Assembly: GCF_004028235.1 (NCBI RefSeq)
Contig: NZ_CP035037.1
Coordinates: 2,604,001-2,668,000, forward strand
Direction: 5' to 3'
DNA length: 64,000 nt
Origin: Leucobacter muris
GTDB taxonomy: Bacteria > Actinomycetota > Actinomycetes > Actinomycetales > Microbacteriaceae
Made by a program: the position numbers and the translations under genes. Below are positions 33,094 to 42,476 of this stretch, in pieces. Below the pieces are notes generated by a model. That model worked only from the letters and a program-made list of their open reading frames with translations. It made no database searches and had not been told where the DNA came from. Positions within the stretch are counted from its first letter, which is position 1; each line of letters starts with the position of its first letter.

Positions 33094-35746
33094 CTACCGG
33101 GAGACGTGCTCGCGTCGGAACCACTGCCGCAGTTCGTCGCGACCGCTCACCCGCAGCTTCGTGAACACGTGCCGCAGGTGCGTGTCGACCGTGCGCACCG
33201 AGAGGTGGAACTGCTCGGCGATCCATCGGCTCGAGTAGCCCAGCGAGGCGAAGAGCGCGATCTCCCGCTCCCGCGACGACAGCTCCTCGGTGAGGGGCAG
33301 CGGCATCCAGATGCCGTATTCCGTGAGCCGTCTCGACGCGGGGGTGTCCCACCCGTCCCGCCCGTCCAGCAGCTCCTCGCAGTGGGCGAGCAGGGCCTCG
33401 CCGAACGGGGGGGTCCATCGAGGCCGCGAGAGCCTCGATGCGCCCCCGGTAGGGCGCCGCCTCGGCGCGATCCTCGACCGCGAGCAGGCGCAGCGCGCGC
33501 AGTTCGATCGCCTCGAGCTGCTGCGTGCGCGCCCACGAGGCGAGTCGCAGCGCGAGCTCCGCCTTCTCCTCGTCGCCGTTCCACTGGCGGGCCTGCAGGG
33601 TCAGCAGCCGCAGGTACCCGGTCACGGCCTGAGAGATGCCGGAGTGCCGGCTCTCGGCGAGGCGGATCGCCCGGCGGCTCGCCGCGTGCTCGCCGAGGGC
33701 GGCGAGCGCCAGCGAGAGGGCGGCGTTCACGAGCGCCGCGACGCCGTGCCGATCGTACGCCGCGAGCCGCTCGCGCAGGCGCTCCGCCCGCTGCGCGGCC
33801 AGCCGCCACTTGCCGTCGGAGAGGCTCATCAGCACCGCGCAGGTGTCGACGAGCCCCGAGTAGTGCACGTCCGAGAACGACTGCCGCACGGCCTCGCCGA
33901 GCATCTGCCGCGCCGACTCGAGGGCGCCGCAGCCCCACGCGCCGATGAAGCCGCAGAAGCGCAGCAGGTCGGCGCTGTCGATCTGCGGCTGCTCGCCGAG
34001 CGACGCGAACGACTCGGCGTACTCCGCCACCTGAACCGCGTCCTCCTGCCGCCCGCGCTGCGCGAGGATCAGCGACGAGATCGCGCGTCCGAAGGTGCGC
34101 TCCCACTCGATCGGCATCGTGCCGAAGCGGCCGGGATCCGGCACCAGCTCGGCCGCTTCGCGCAGGCGTCCCGAGCGTCCCAGGAAGAGCACGCGGGCGT
34201 TGCGCACGATCTCCACCACGCGCGCGTCGGCCTCGGCGAACTCCCGTTCGAGCTCGTCGAGCAGCACCTCGGCGCCCTCGGCGTCCTCCCGGTCGAGCGT
34301 GAGGTGCTCGACGAGCGCGAGCCGCAGCTTCGCGCGCAGCAGCGCGGGCACACCCGAGACGCGTCGCGTGCGTTCGACCGCGGTGCGCACGTGGTCGAGG
34401 GCCTCGGCGAGACGGGCGCGATCCCCGATGAAGCGCGCGATCTGGCTCGCCTGCTGTGCGCCGATGGTCAGCTGCAGGGTGGACGCGTCGGGGTGCGCGG
34501 CGACCGCGAGCGCGACGCGCAGCCGCAGCTGCAGCTCGTGCCCGCTGCGCAGGATCTCGAGCGCCTCCCACAGCCAGCCGAGGGGCACGCTGCGATCGGC
34601 GTCGAGCCCCATCGCCACCATGCGGAACAGCAGGCGGGGCGAGCGGTACGGATCCTCGGACCCCAGCTCGTCGTGCAGCGCGTCGAACAGCTGATTGCTC
34701 ACCTCGACCAGACGCGCGGGGGTCATCTGCTCCCGCACCGCCTTGGTGAGCAGCTGGTGCTTGAGGCTGAGCGTCAGCCGGCCGCTCGGCCCGGTGCCCG
34801 CGACCAGCAGTCCCTGCTCGGTGAGGTGCGCCACGTGCACCGGGTCGAGCAGCTGGATGAAGGCGTTCTCGAACATGGGCTCGACGTGCGCGACCAGCTC
34901 GAGCGTGCGCAGTTCGGCTGCGGTGCACGTGCTGTGCAGGAACTCGCGGAACTCCGTCGGCACCGCCTCGGCGCCCGGCAGCTCGTAGACGACTCCCCGC
35001 TTGCGGCCCACGAGGCCGCGACGGTCGAGGGTGAGCGCGAGCAGCGTGAGCGACAGCGAGTTGCCCTCGGTCACCCGGTACCAGCGGCGCAGCGTCTGCA
35101 GTTCGACGTACTCGGCCCCGAGCAGCTGCACGATGAAGCGCTGCGCCTCGGCCACCGAGAGCGGGGGCACGGAGATCTTGCGCACCTGGGGGTCGCGGGC
35201 GAGCTGACCCGCGGCGCCGCTGAGCTGGCGGGTGGTGCCGACGACGCGGATCCGATGCGAACGCACGAGCCGGTCGAGCATCATGGACGCCATCGGCGAG
35301 TACTGGTCGAGGCCCTGCGCGATGAGCAGCGGCGTGCCGTTCTCGCTGTCGCGCTCGACCGCCTCGATGAGCCGGGCGGCCAGCACCTCGGGCTCCTCGA
35401 TGTTGAAGTGGTCGCTGTTCTCGAGCGCGTCGGAGGCGCCGAAGAGTTCGGGGAAGTGGAAGCCGAAGTGGGTGGCGATACCCGTGAGCGGGCTCGGCGG
35501 CGGCTCCAGCGCGATCACCGAGACCGGCTCGCCGAGCCGTCCCGCCAGGGCGCCCGCCGCCTCCTGGGCGAGCCGGTTCTTGCCCGTTCCGGCCTCGCCG
35601 ATCAGCAGTGCGACGCTGCCGGGCGGCCCGAGGGCCTCCAGCAGCATCTCGAGACGTTCGGGAGTGCTGCTCTCCTCGACCGTCGCGCGCGATTCAGCTG
35701 AGATCGTGAATTCGCGCTCCACCCCGTCTGCATTGAATAGTTCCAT
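33094..35746 (-). pseudogene. LuxR-family ATPase-type regulator (LAL-like), frameshifted at a G7 tract
   Basis: From ATG 35746 (after GGGGGAG) the frame encodes an AAA-type domain with Walker A-like GEAGTGKNRL (50-59; Asn replaces the usual Ser/Thr) and a long helical repeat region to about residue 779. At 33409-33415 a run of seven G (seven C on the coding strand) shifts the frame; with six C the protein continues MDPPFGEALLAHCEELL and ends with a LuxR helix-turn-helix (ELSSREREIALFASLGYSSR; SVRTVDTHLRHVFTKLRVSG), total 883 residues. As read, the ribosome instead adds about 140 unrelated residues and stops at 32990, so no DNA-binding domain is made. It probably governs the polysaccharide operon just downstream and perhaps the divergent glycosyltransferase. 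Confidence 0.85.
33409..33415. repeat. Homopolymer tract G7 at the frameshift
   Basis: Seven consecutive G (GAACGGGGGGGTCC). Removing one base restores the reading frame between the ATPase part and the LuxR helix-turn-helix. It could be a slipped-strand phase switch or a sequencing error. Confidence 0.9.
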
Positions 35747-35839
35747 CACTCGACTCCCCCAGGGGAGCCAGTCGGCCCCCACTGCCGCCCGAAAGCCCCC
35801 TCAGAGTAGGCCGAGTTTTTTCACCCTGCACTCGACATT

Positions 35840-35854
35840 ACGTGTTTCGCACGT
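35840..35854. promoter_or_regulatory. Palindrome in the divergent regulator/glycosyltransferase promoter region
   Basis: ACGTG-TTTCG-CACGT, extended to TTACGTG...CACGTACGTAA. The 255-base gap 35747-36001 is the most AT-rich stretch in this part of the window and must hold promoters for both directions; TTGGGA and TTGTTA near 35900 are possible -35 boxes, not certain. Confidence 0.5.
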
Positions 35855-36001
35855 ACGTAAGTCTCCGCCCGGAACTCGCGACACGTCAATGGGGGTTTTG
35901 GGAAATTGTTAACTATGTGATAAATGCGTCATGCTTTCGCAGCCAACGGTGGGCGGACATGCAAAGATGAGGGCCCGGTCATCACGATTCGAAGGAGAGT
36001 C

Positions 36002-37177
36002 ATGGCCCAGCACGCAGACAGCGGCGAGGGGGCCGCGAGCGCCGAGCAGGCCGGCTCCGCCGCCGCGCGCGAGGCGGCGTCGCACCGCCCCGCTCACGCG
36101 GCGGGCTCCGCGCGGCCTCCCGCGGCCCTCGTGATCCTCAGCTCCGTGAAGTGGAACTTCGCCTGGCAGCGCCACCACTCGCTCGCTCGCGCGGCGGCGG
36201 CGTCGGGCACGGCGGTCGTGTTCGTCGAGCCGCAGCTCAGAGACGCGCGGCAGGTCGTGGCCCGGCTGCGGCGCGGCAGCGGTGCCGCTCCCCCGACGCA
36301 GCAGGTGCCCGAGGGCGTGCGGATCCTGCGCTGGTCGCCGGTCGACCTGCTGCCCGGCGCGACCCTGCGCCGCATCCGTCGGCTGCTGGGCTCCGCTGCG
36401 GCCGACGAGACGATGGTGCTGCAGTACGTGCCCTCGCGACGAGGTCTGGCGCTGGCCCGGCGGCTCGGCCGGGGCCGGCACGTCTACGACCGCGTGCTCG
36501 ACTGGTCGAGGGTGCCCGCGAACTGGTTCCCGCCGCGCGGCTGGCGCCGGGTCGAGAACGCCCTCGAGCGCGAGGCGCGCCTCGTCACCGACTCCGCCGC
36601 CATGCAACGGAAGTGGGCCGAGCGAGGCCTCGACTCGATCCTCGTGCTGCCCGCCGCCGACGACGAGTTCACCCGGCACCCCTGGTCGAGCCCGCGCGCC
36701 GACGCCCCGATCGGCTACTTCGGCACGGTGCAGGAGGGCATCATCGACCTGCCCGCCGTCGCCGCCGTCGCGCGGGCGCACCCCGTCGAGGTCGTGGGCG
36801 AGGTCGACGAGGCCTCGCGGGCCGTGCTGCGCGATGCCGGCGCGATTCTCGCCGCTCCGGTGCCCGTCGCCGAGCTGCCGCCGATCATCGACCGCTGGAG
36901 CGCGATCCTGCTCCCCTACCGCGTGGGCGACCGCAGGGAGACCCTCGTGCCGGCGAAGATCTGGAACTCGCTCGCCAGCCGTCGCCCGGTGCTCACCCTC
37001 GGGCTGGCGCTCCCCGACGGGATCGCGCAGCACACCGTGCCGCTCGACGACGCGGCATCGGTCGCCGAGGCGGCGATCGCCGCGATCGAACGCGGCGGCG
37101 ACGCGGCCCCCCAGCGGGTGCCCACCTGGGCCGACGCGTGGCGCCGGATCGTCGAATTCGCCTCGCCGATCGCCTGA
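36002..37177 (+). CDS. Glycosyltransferase, TuaH-like
   Basis: 391 residues. Ala-rich leader of about 40 residues, then ALVILSSVKWNFAWQRHHSL and a GT-B style architecture: VFVEPQLRDARQV, HVYDRVLDWSRVP, EREARLVTDSAAMQRKWAERG, PIGYFGTVQEGIIDLPAV and PYRVGDRRETLVPAKIWNSLA. The KW-x-F-x-WQRH start and the E-x2-L-x4-KxW element are seen in teichuronic-acid-type glycosyltransferases such as TuaH. ATG follows GAAGGAGA. Divergent from the LuxR-type regulator. Donor and acceptor unknown. Confidence 0.82.
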   Translation: MAQHADSGEGAASAEQAGSAAAREAASHRPAHAAGSARPPAALVILSSVKWNFAWQRHHSLARAAAASGTAVVFVEPQLRDARQVVARLRRGSGAAPPTQQVPEGVRILRWSPVDLLPGATLRRIRRLLGSAAADETMVLQYVPSRRGLALARRLGRGRHVYDRVLDWSRVPANWFPPRGWRRVENALEREARLVTDSAAMQRKWAERGLDSILVLPAADDEFTRHPWSSPRADAPIGYFGTVQEGIIDLPAVAAVARAHPVEVVGEVDEASRAVLRDAGAILAAPVPVAELPPIIDRWSAILLPYRVGDRRETLVPAKIWNSLASRRPVLTLGLALPDGIAQHTVPLDDAASVAEAAIAAIERGGDAAPQRVPTWADAWRRIVEFASPIA

Positions 37178-37182
37178 CGCCC

Positions 37183-37211
37183 TTGCATCCGCACGGGCGA
37201 GGCACCACGAT
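37183..37211 (+). promoter_or_regulatory. Possible promoter of hemQ
   Basis: TTGCAT (37183-37188) and CACGAT (37206-37211) are 17 bases apart; the ATG follows after six bases, so the message may be leaderless. The -10 match is poor. Confidence 0.4.
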
Positions 37212-37217
37212 GAGAGC

Positions 37218-37964
37218 ATGAACTCCTCGCCGCTCCACGCCGTCCCCGACCGCAGCACCGCCATCGACGTCGACTTCGAGAACAGCGCCGAAGACCCCGC
37301 CTTCACCCTCTTCGCGGTGTTCCGCGTCAGCTCGTCGCACCCCGTCACGATCGACGGCCGCGACGTGCCGGACGCGGTGCAGGAGCTCGAGGGCGTGGTC
37401 GAGGTCATCGAGGAGGAGGGCGTCGCCCTGCGCGGCTGGTACGACGTCAGCGGCATGCGGTCCGACGCCGACCTCATGGTCTGGCTGCACGGCACTGCGG
37501 CCGAGGATCTGCAGTGGGCCCTGCGCGAGCTGCGCCGCTCGACGCTGCTCAGCCCGCTCATCCGCACGTGGAGCGCCGTCGGCGTGCACCGCGACGCCGA
37601 GTTCAACCGCGGCCATCTGCCGGGCTTCGTGCGCGGCGTGCCGGCTCAGCAGTGGCTCGCCGTCTACCCGTTCGTGCGGTCGCCTGAATGGTACCTGCTG
37701 CCTCCCGAGGATCGGCGCACAATGCTCGCCGAGCACGGCCGCGCGGGCGCGCAGCACGCGGGCGTCGTGTCGAACACGGTGTCGGCCTTCGCACTCGGCG
37801 ACTACGAGTGGCTGCTGCCGATGGAGGCCGACGACCTCACCGAGCTGGTGGACATGATGCGGGATCTGCGCGGCGTGGACGCCCGCAACTACGTGCACCT
37901 CGAGACCCCGTTCTACACGGGTCGGCGCATCGAGACCGTCGAGATCGTCGAGGTGCTGCAGTAG
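37218..37964 (+). CDS. chdC: Coproheme decarboxylase HemQ (ChdC)
   Basis: 248 residues, chlorite-dismutase-like fold. It completes the coproporphyrin-dependent haem pathway by removing two carboxylates from coproheme. The catalytic tyrosine is Tyr150 in WLAVYPFVRSPEWYLL; the proximal histidine candidate is His173 in MLAEHGRAG; YEWLLPMEADDLTELVDMMR matches the C-terminal family motif. Other haem genes are not adjacent, although CcsB (haem handling) lies 3 kb away. Start is the first ATG that gives a family-length protein. Confidence 0.93.
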   Translation: MNSSPLHAVPDRSTAIDVDFENSAEDPAFTLFAVFRVSSSHPVTIDGRDVPDAVQELEGVVEVIEEEGVALRGWYDVSGMRSDADLMVWLHGTAAEDLQWALRELRRSTLLSPLIRTWSAVGVHRDAEFNRGHLPGFVRGVPAQQWLAVYPFVRSPEWYLLPPEDRRTMLAEHGRAGAQHAGVVSNTVSAFALGDYEWLLPMEADDLTELVDMMRDLRGVDARNYVHLETPFYTGRRIETVEIVEVLQ

Positions 37965-38048
37965 CGACTGCGCTCCGCCCCGAGCGGGGTGAGTAGGAAT
38001 CACGGCTTTTGTCCGCCCCCGCCGGGCACGCGACCTACCATCTGGCGT

Positions 38049-40193
38049 GTGGGAGCATTCGCAGTACAGCAGCAGACGGCCGTGCGCCCCGGCGCCAAGG
38101 CCGGGTACATGCACGAGATCGACGGTGTGCGCGGCATCGCGCTCACGCTCGTCATGCTGTTCCACGTCTTCGGCAACGGCCGGGTCTCGGGCGGGGTCGA
38201 CGTCTTCCTCGTGCTGTCGGCCTACTTCCTCACGCGCAAGCTGCTCGGCTACTTCGACCGGCCCGAGCCGGGCGGCGGGCGCAAGCGACCTGCGGCCTGG
38301 CTGCGCAAGCACTTCATCGGCGTCTCGACGCGGCTGATCCCGAGCTCGGTCATCGTGCTCTCCGCGGTGCTGATCGGCACCTGGCTGTGGGTTCCGGCGA
38401 CCCGGTACCTGCAGACCTTCCGCGAGGTGTTCGCCTCGGCGCTGTATTACGAGAACTGGGAGCTCATCTCGTCGCAGCTCTCGTACGGCGCCGCGGGGCC
38501 CGATTCGAGCCCCGTGCAGCATTTCTGGTCGCTGGCCGTGCAGGGGCAGTTCTTCCTGGTCTGGCCGTTCCTGGCGCTCGCGCTCTACGCGGCCTTCGGG
38601 CGCCGCAGGGGCGCCGGCGCCGGCGATGCCCGTGCCGCGGGTGCGGGCGGCTTCTCGTTCCGAGCGGTGTTCCTCGCGACGACCGTCGTGCTGACGGTCG
38701 TGTCGTTCGTCTGGGCGCTCATCCTGGTCGATGCCGATCAGACCGTCGCCTACTTCAACACGTTCAGCCGGTTCTGGGAGCTGGGTGCGGGGGCGCTGAT
38801 CGCGTTCATCCCCGCTGCCTTCTGCGCTCGGTCGTGGGTGCGGGAGGGCGGCATCTGGGTCGGGCTCGGCATGATCCTCGTGTGCGGCTTCATCTTCGAC
38901 GGCGCGCGCGAGTTCCCGGGGGTGCCGGCCCTCTGGCCGGTGGGGGCGTCGCTGCTCGTGCTCTTCGGCGCGACTCGCGGCGCCCCCGACGGGTGGGCCG
39001 CGCGGGCGCTCAGCGTGGGCCCCGTCAAGTTCCTCGCCAGGATCACCTACCAGCTGTACCTCTGGCACTGGCCCGTGCTGGTCTTCACCATGCGCGCGCG
39101 GGACGAGACGTCGGTGGGCTGGGACGTCGCGATCTTCGTGGCGGCCGTGTCGTTCGTGCTCTCGATCCTCACCGAGCGGCTCGTCTCGTCGGTCTCGCGA
39201 CGATCGCTGCAGGAGTGGTCGTGGCCGCGGGCCGCCGCCGTGCCCCTGGTGCCCCTCATGCTGCTCTCGACGGTGACCGTGGGGTGGGCGCAGGCCGTGA
39301 ACCAGCAGCGCAAGGCGGATCTCGCGGCGGCCGCTCAGCTCTCGCCCGAGCAGGTCGGGGCGGGCGCGCTCGCCGGCCCGCACCCGGCGGTGCGGGTCGA
39401 TCCCGAGGCGCGCTTCCTGCCCACGCCCACATCGGCCTTCATCGATCTCGCCCCGATCTACCACGAGGGCTGCATCCAGTCGCACCGCGACGAGCCCGGG
39501 GCGGGCGAGGTGCTGGTCTGCGACGTCGACGACTTCGGCGCCGAGCGCACGGTGGTGCTCACCGGCGGGTCGTTCTCGGTGCAGTGGTATCCCGCGCTGC
39601 GCAGCATCGCCGAGCAGCACCACTGGCGCCTGATCGTCATCGAGAAGGACGGCTGCCGGCTCACCACCGAGCAGACCGGGGACACCTGCAGCGACTGGAA
39701 CGGCGACGTCATCCGCACGATCGCGTCGTATGATCCCGACCTCGTCTTCACTCTCGGCAGCGTCGTCTCCTTCGAGGCGGACACCCCGGAGGAGATTCCG
39801 ACGGGCATGGTCGAGCAGGTCGAGAAGCTCGGCGAGCTCGGCATCGAGGTGGTGGGGATCCGGGGCACCCCGAAGTTCCCCTTCGACGTGCCCGAGTGCC
39901 TCGTCGAGCACGGGGGCGATCCCGAGGCCTGCTCCCTGCCCCGGTCGCAGAAGCTCGCCTCCGACTTCTTCGAGACGCTGGCGGCCGATCTGCCGGCGAA
40001 CCTCAGCATCCTCGACCTCTCCGACGCGCTGTGCGGGCCGGCCGTCTGCGAGCCGATCGTCGGCAACGTGCTCGTCTACCGCGATGACGGGCACATGACG
40101 AGCACCTACGCCCGCACCACCGAGCCGGCGCTGCTCGAGGCGCTGCGCGAGGCGGAGCCGCAGCTCTTCTCGACACAGCCCGCGACGAGCTGA
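38049..40193 (+). CDS. Acyltransferase-3/SGNH-hydrolase fusion, OatA-like
   Basis: About 714 residues. N-terminal acyltransferase-3 domain: EIDGVRGIALTLVMLFHVFG, GGVDVFLVLSAYFLTRKL, and about ten membrane helices to residue 420. A C-terminal extracytoplasmic SGNH-like domain follows (VVLTGGSFSVQWYPALRSIA; catalytic triad end DDGHMTSTYA). Proteins of this type O-acetylate peptidoglycan or exopolysaccharide. The usual GDS at block I appears here as GGS, the same Ser position. GTG is chosen because TACCAT lies seven bases upstream; an in-frame start 60 bases earlier is possible. Probably modifies the polymer of this locus. Confidence 0.87.
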   Translation: MGAFAVQQQTAVRPGAKAGYMHEIDGVRGIALTLVMLFHVFGNGRVSGGVDVFLVLSAYFLTRKLLGYFDRPEPGGGRKRPAAWLRKHFIGVSTRLIPSSVIVLSAVLIGTWLWVPATRYLQTFREVFASALYYENWELISSQLSYGAAGPDSSPVQHFWSLAVQGQFFLVWPFLALALYAAFGRRRGAGAGDARAAGAGGFSFRAVFLATTVVLTVVSFVWALILVDADQTVAYFNTFSRFWELGAGALIAFIPAAFCARSWVREGGIWVGLGMILVCGFIFDGAREFPGVPALWPVGASLLVLFGATRGAPDGWAARALSVGPVKFLARITYQLYLWHWPVLVFTMRARDETSVGWDVAIFVAAVSFVLSILTERLVSSVSRRSLQEWSWPRAAAVPLVPLMLLSTVTVGWAQAVNQQRKADLAAAAQLSPEQVGAGALAGPHPAVRVDPEARFLPTPTSAFIDLAPIYHEGCIQSHRDEPGAGEVLVCDVDDFGAERTVVLTGGSFSVQWYPALRSIAEQHHWRLIVIEKDGCRLTTEQTGDTCSDWNGDVIRTIASYDPDLVFTLGSVVSFEADTPEEIPTGMVEQVEKLGELGIEVVGIRGTPKFPFDVPECLVEHGGDPEACSLPRSQKLASDFFETLAADLPANLSILDLSDALCGPAVCEPIVGNVLVYRDDGHMTSTYARTTEPALLEALREAEPQLFSTQPATS

Positions 40194-40241
40194 CGCGCGC
40201 GGTCGTTCCGCGCGGGCGGGAGCGACCGCGCGCGTCAGTTC
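40187..40241. repeat. Dispersed palindromic element, copy 1 (contains both convergent stop codons)
   Basis: Arms 40187-40205 and 40223-40241 pair at 18 of 19 positions (GAGCTGACGCGCGCGGTCG). The TGA in each arm is the stop codon of the acyltransferase and of the VanZ-like gene. A near-identical element occurs at 59345-59402. It can act as a bidirectional terminator. Confidence 0.8.
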
Positions 40242-40822
40242 GAGTGCGAGGGGGCGCTGGGCGGGGGCGGGGCGGCCTCGGGGATCCCCGCTTCGCGCAG
40301 CAGACGCCTGTCGCGGGCGGCGACGCAGACGCGCAGCAGCACCGCGAGGCCCACGCCGACGCCGGCGCCGGTCGTGTTCGCGACCACGTCGAGCACGCTG
40401 GCGAACCGCTCGGGCAGCAGTGCGAACTGCGCGATCTCGACCGCCGCCGAGAACCCCGCGCCGAGCAGCGCGGCGAGCCAGGCGCGGCCGAGCGGCAGCA
40501 GCAGCGCCGCGAAGAATCCGAGCGGCACGAACATCACGATGTTCGCGGTGAACTCGAGCTCCGCGTAGCCGAACCTCTCGGGCACGCCGAGGCCGTGCAG
40601 CAGAGCGAGCGCCTCCCGCACCAGCGCCCGGTGGCCGCGATCGACGGGAGCCGGGTTCAGTGTGACCGCCGTCACGAGCGTCGCTCCGGCGAGCAGGCCG
40701 AGGATCCCGGCCCACACTCGGGCGGTGACCGCCGGCCGGCGCGGGGCGACCGCGGATCGAGTCGCGGGCGGGGCGGCGCCGCTCACCGCCAGGGGCGGTG
40801 CGTCGGCGCCGTCGCCCGACAC
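40235..40822 (-). CDS. VanZ-like family membrane protein
   Basis: 195 residues, about five membrane segments. Signature ELEFTANIVMFVPLGFFAAL and VEIAQFALLPERFASVLDVV, then ANTTGAGVGVG. VanZ-type proteins are of unclear biochemical role and some raise teicoplanin resistance. The GTG start is four bases after the CcsB stop, so the genes are probably cotranscribed. N-terminal 35 residues are Ala/Pro-rich and the true start could be further in. Confidence 0.85.
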   Translation of the reverse strand: MSGDGADAPPLAVSGAAPPATRSAVAPRRPAVTARVWAGILGLLAGATLVTAVTLNPAPVDRGHRALVREALALLHGLGVPERFGYAELEFTANIVMFVPLGFFAALLLPLGRAWLAALLGAGFSAAVEIAQFALLPERFASVLDVVANTTGAGVGVGLAVLLRVCVAARDRRLLREAGIPEAAPPPPSAPSHSN

Positions 40823-40826
40823 GGGG

Positions 40827-41807
40827 TCACAACCCCGAGTAGGCGTGCAGGCCCTTGAAGAAGACGTTCACGATCGTGAAGTTGAAGATCACCGCGGCGT
40901 AGGCGATGACGTTCAGCCACGCCGAGCGGGTGCCGCGCCAGCCGCGCGTCGCACGCGCGTGGATGAAGCCGGCGTAGAGCACCCAGATCACGAACGTCCA
41001 GACCTCCTTCGTGTCCCAGCCCCAGTAGCGGCTCCAGGCGCGCTCGGCCCAGATCGCACCCGCGATGAGCGTGAAGGTCCAGAACACGAAGCCGATGATC
41101 GCGAGGCGGTAGGCCAGATCCTCGAGCCGCACCGCCCCGGGCAGGCTGCCCATGAAGGCGAATCCGCCGGGCTCCCCCGCGGCGACGCGGCTGTCGCGAC
41201 GGGTTTGCAGCAGCTGCAGGATCGAGAGCCCGAACGACAGCGTGAGGAACGCGACGGCCAGCACGGCGACGAGGATGTGGATCACCAGCCAGTACGAGTC
41301 GAGCGCGGGCTGCAGGGGCACGATCTCGACGTAGTAGTTGATCTTGGTGATGCCGAGGAACAGCACCGTCATGCCCGTGATGAGCGTGCCGAGGAAGCGC
41401 AGGTCGACGAAGAACTGCACCAGCAGGAAGACGAGCACGATCGCGCACGTCGCCGTCAGCGCGAACTCGTACATGTTGGCCCACGGCACGCGCTCGGCGG
41501 CGATGCCGCGCAGCACGGTGGCGCCGAGGTGCAGCAGGAAGGCGAGCACGGTGAGCGAGAAGCCGATGCGCAGCGAGCGGGAGCGGGGCTGCTTCGTCGC
41601 GGTGCGGGCGGCGGACGCGGTGCGGGTGAGCGTCGCGACGCCGCCGGCCCCCGCTGCCGCCTGCCGCGCATCGCCGCGCACCGCCTGCTGCGAGGCGTCG
41701 CCGCTGCGGTTGGCGAGGTCGACCGCGTAGAAGACGAACGCGATCGAGTACACGATCATTGCGGAATACAGCGCGATCGTCGAGTAGTGTTCCAGCTCAC
41801 TCAGCAC
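40827..41807 (-). CDS. ccsB: Cytochrome c biogenesis protein CcsB (ResC)
   Basis: 326 residues with about eight membrane segments. WGWDTKEVWTF is the WWD-type haem-handling motif of system II cytochrome c synthetases; flanking histidines lie in FLLHLGATVLRG and GFIHARATRGW. With ResB it exports and attaches haem to apocytochrome c outside the membrane. ResB, CcdA and the thioredoxin ResA are not next to it here. The GTG start is preceded by TACCCT at eight bases, a possible leaderless promoter. Confidence 0.92.
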   Translation of the reverse strand: MLSELEHYSTIALYSAMIVYSIAFVFYAVDLANRSGDASQQAVRGDARQAAAGAGGVATLTRTASAARTATKQPRSRSLRIGFSLTVLAFLLHLGATVLRGIAAERVPWANMYEFALTATCAIVLVFLLVQFFVDLRFLGTLITGMTVLFLGITKINYYVEIVPLQPALDSYWLVIHILVAVLAVAFLTLSFGLSILQLLQTRRDSRVAAGEPGGFAFMGSLPGAVRLEDLAYRLAIIGFVFWTFTLIAGAIWAERAWSRYWGWDTKEVWTFVIWVLYAGFIHARATRGWRGTRSAWLNVIAYAAVIFNFTIVNVFFKGLHAYSGL

Positions 41808-41879
41808 AGTGCATCAGGGTACCCTGCGTGCCTGGGAACTCACGGGCGCCGGCCCCGGCCCCCGCCCGACCGGCCGGGC

Positions 41880-42302
41880 TCAGTCGCGCTCCGTCACCTC
41901 GACCGTGAAGGTGAGCGGCTGGATGCCGCCCTGCTCGTTCGTCATGGTGACCTCGGTCGAACCGGGCGAGAGCGCGGTGACGCCCGGATTGAACTCGGCG
42001 CTGTCGCCCACGCGGCCGGGGGTGAACTCGGCGATCCCGGGATCGGCGACCTCGCCCGCGTAGCTGTCGACCGCGAGGCTGTCGGTGTTGATGTTGAGCA
42101 CCTGGCCGACCACGAGCTCGACGCGCGCGCCCTGCAGGTCGTTCGCGCTCATCGTGACGGGCGCGATCGTGTCCTTGCCGATCGGCTCGGAGGCGGTGCC
42201 GCCGCCCGAGTCGTCGGCGGTCTCGGCGCTCCCGCCGCAGCCGGCGAGCGTCAGTGCCAGCAGGGCGGCGGCTCCGAGAGCGGCCCAGTTCTTCGTTCTC
42301 AT
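41880..42302 (-). CDS. Uncharacterised lipoprotein
   Basis: 140 residues. Signal peptide with lipobox LTLAGC at about residue 22, a Ser/Gly/Thr linker and an all-beta domain (LVVGQVLNINTDSL, EFNPGVTALSPGSTEVTM, GGIQPLTFTVEVTE) that looks like a small Ig-like fold. It resembles no enzyme I can name. CACACT lies six bases before the ATG, again like a leaderless start. It is transcribed toward ccsB, 72 bases away. Confidence 0.78.
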   Translation of the reverse strand: MRTKNWAALGAAALLALTLAGCGGSAETADDSGGGTASEPIGKDTIAPVTMSANDLQGARVELVVGQVLNINTDSLAVDSYAGEVADPGIAEFTPGRVGDSAEFNPGVTALSPGSTEVTMTNEQGGIQPLTFTVEVTERD

Positions 42303-42476
42303 GGCATCAGTGTGGCATCTCCGCAGCGCGCCCCCAAGCGGCCTCGGCGACTTCGCAGCATCGGGGGCGAGACGCACCGGCCGGCGTCCGGGCCACCGAC
42401 CCCGGCGGCGGTTCCCCGCATCGAGTCCGAGCGCCGCCGATCCGCAGCTTCCCCGCACATCGAATCATGGTTAACA

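Noticed and set aside
41815..41817. Upstream ATG as ccsB start
   Set aside because: Not in frame with the CcsB reading frame.
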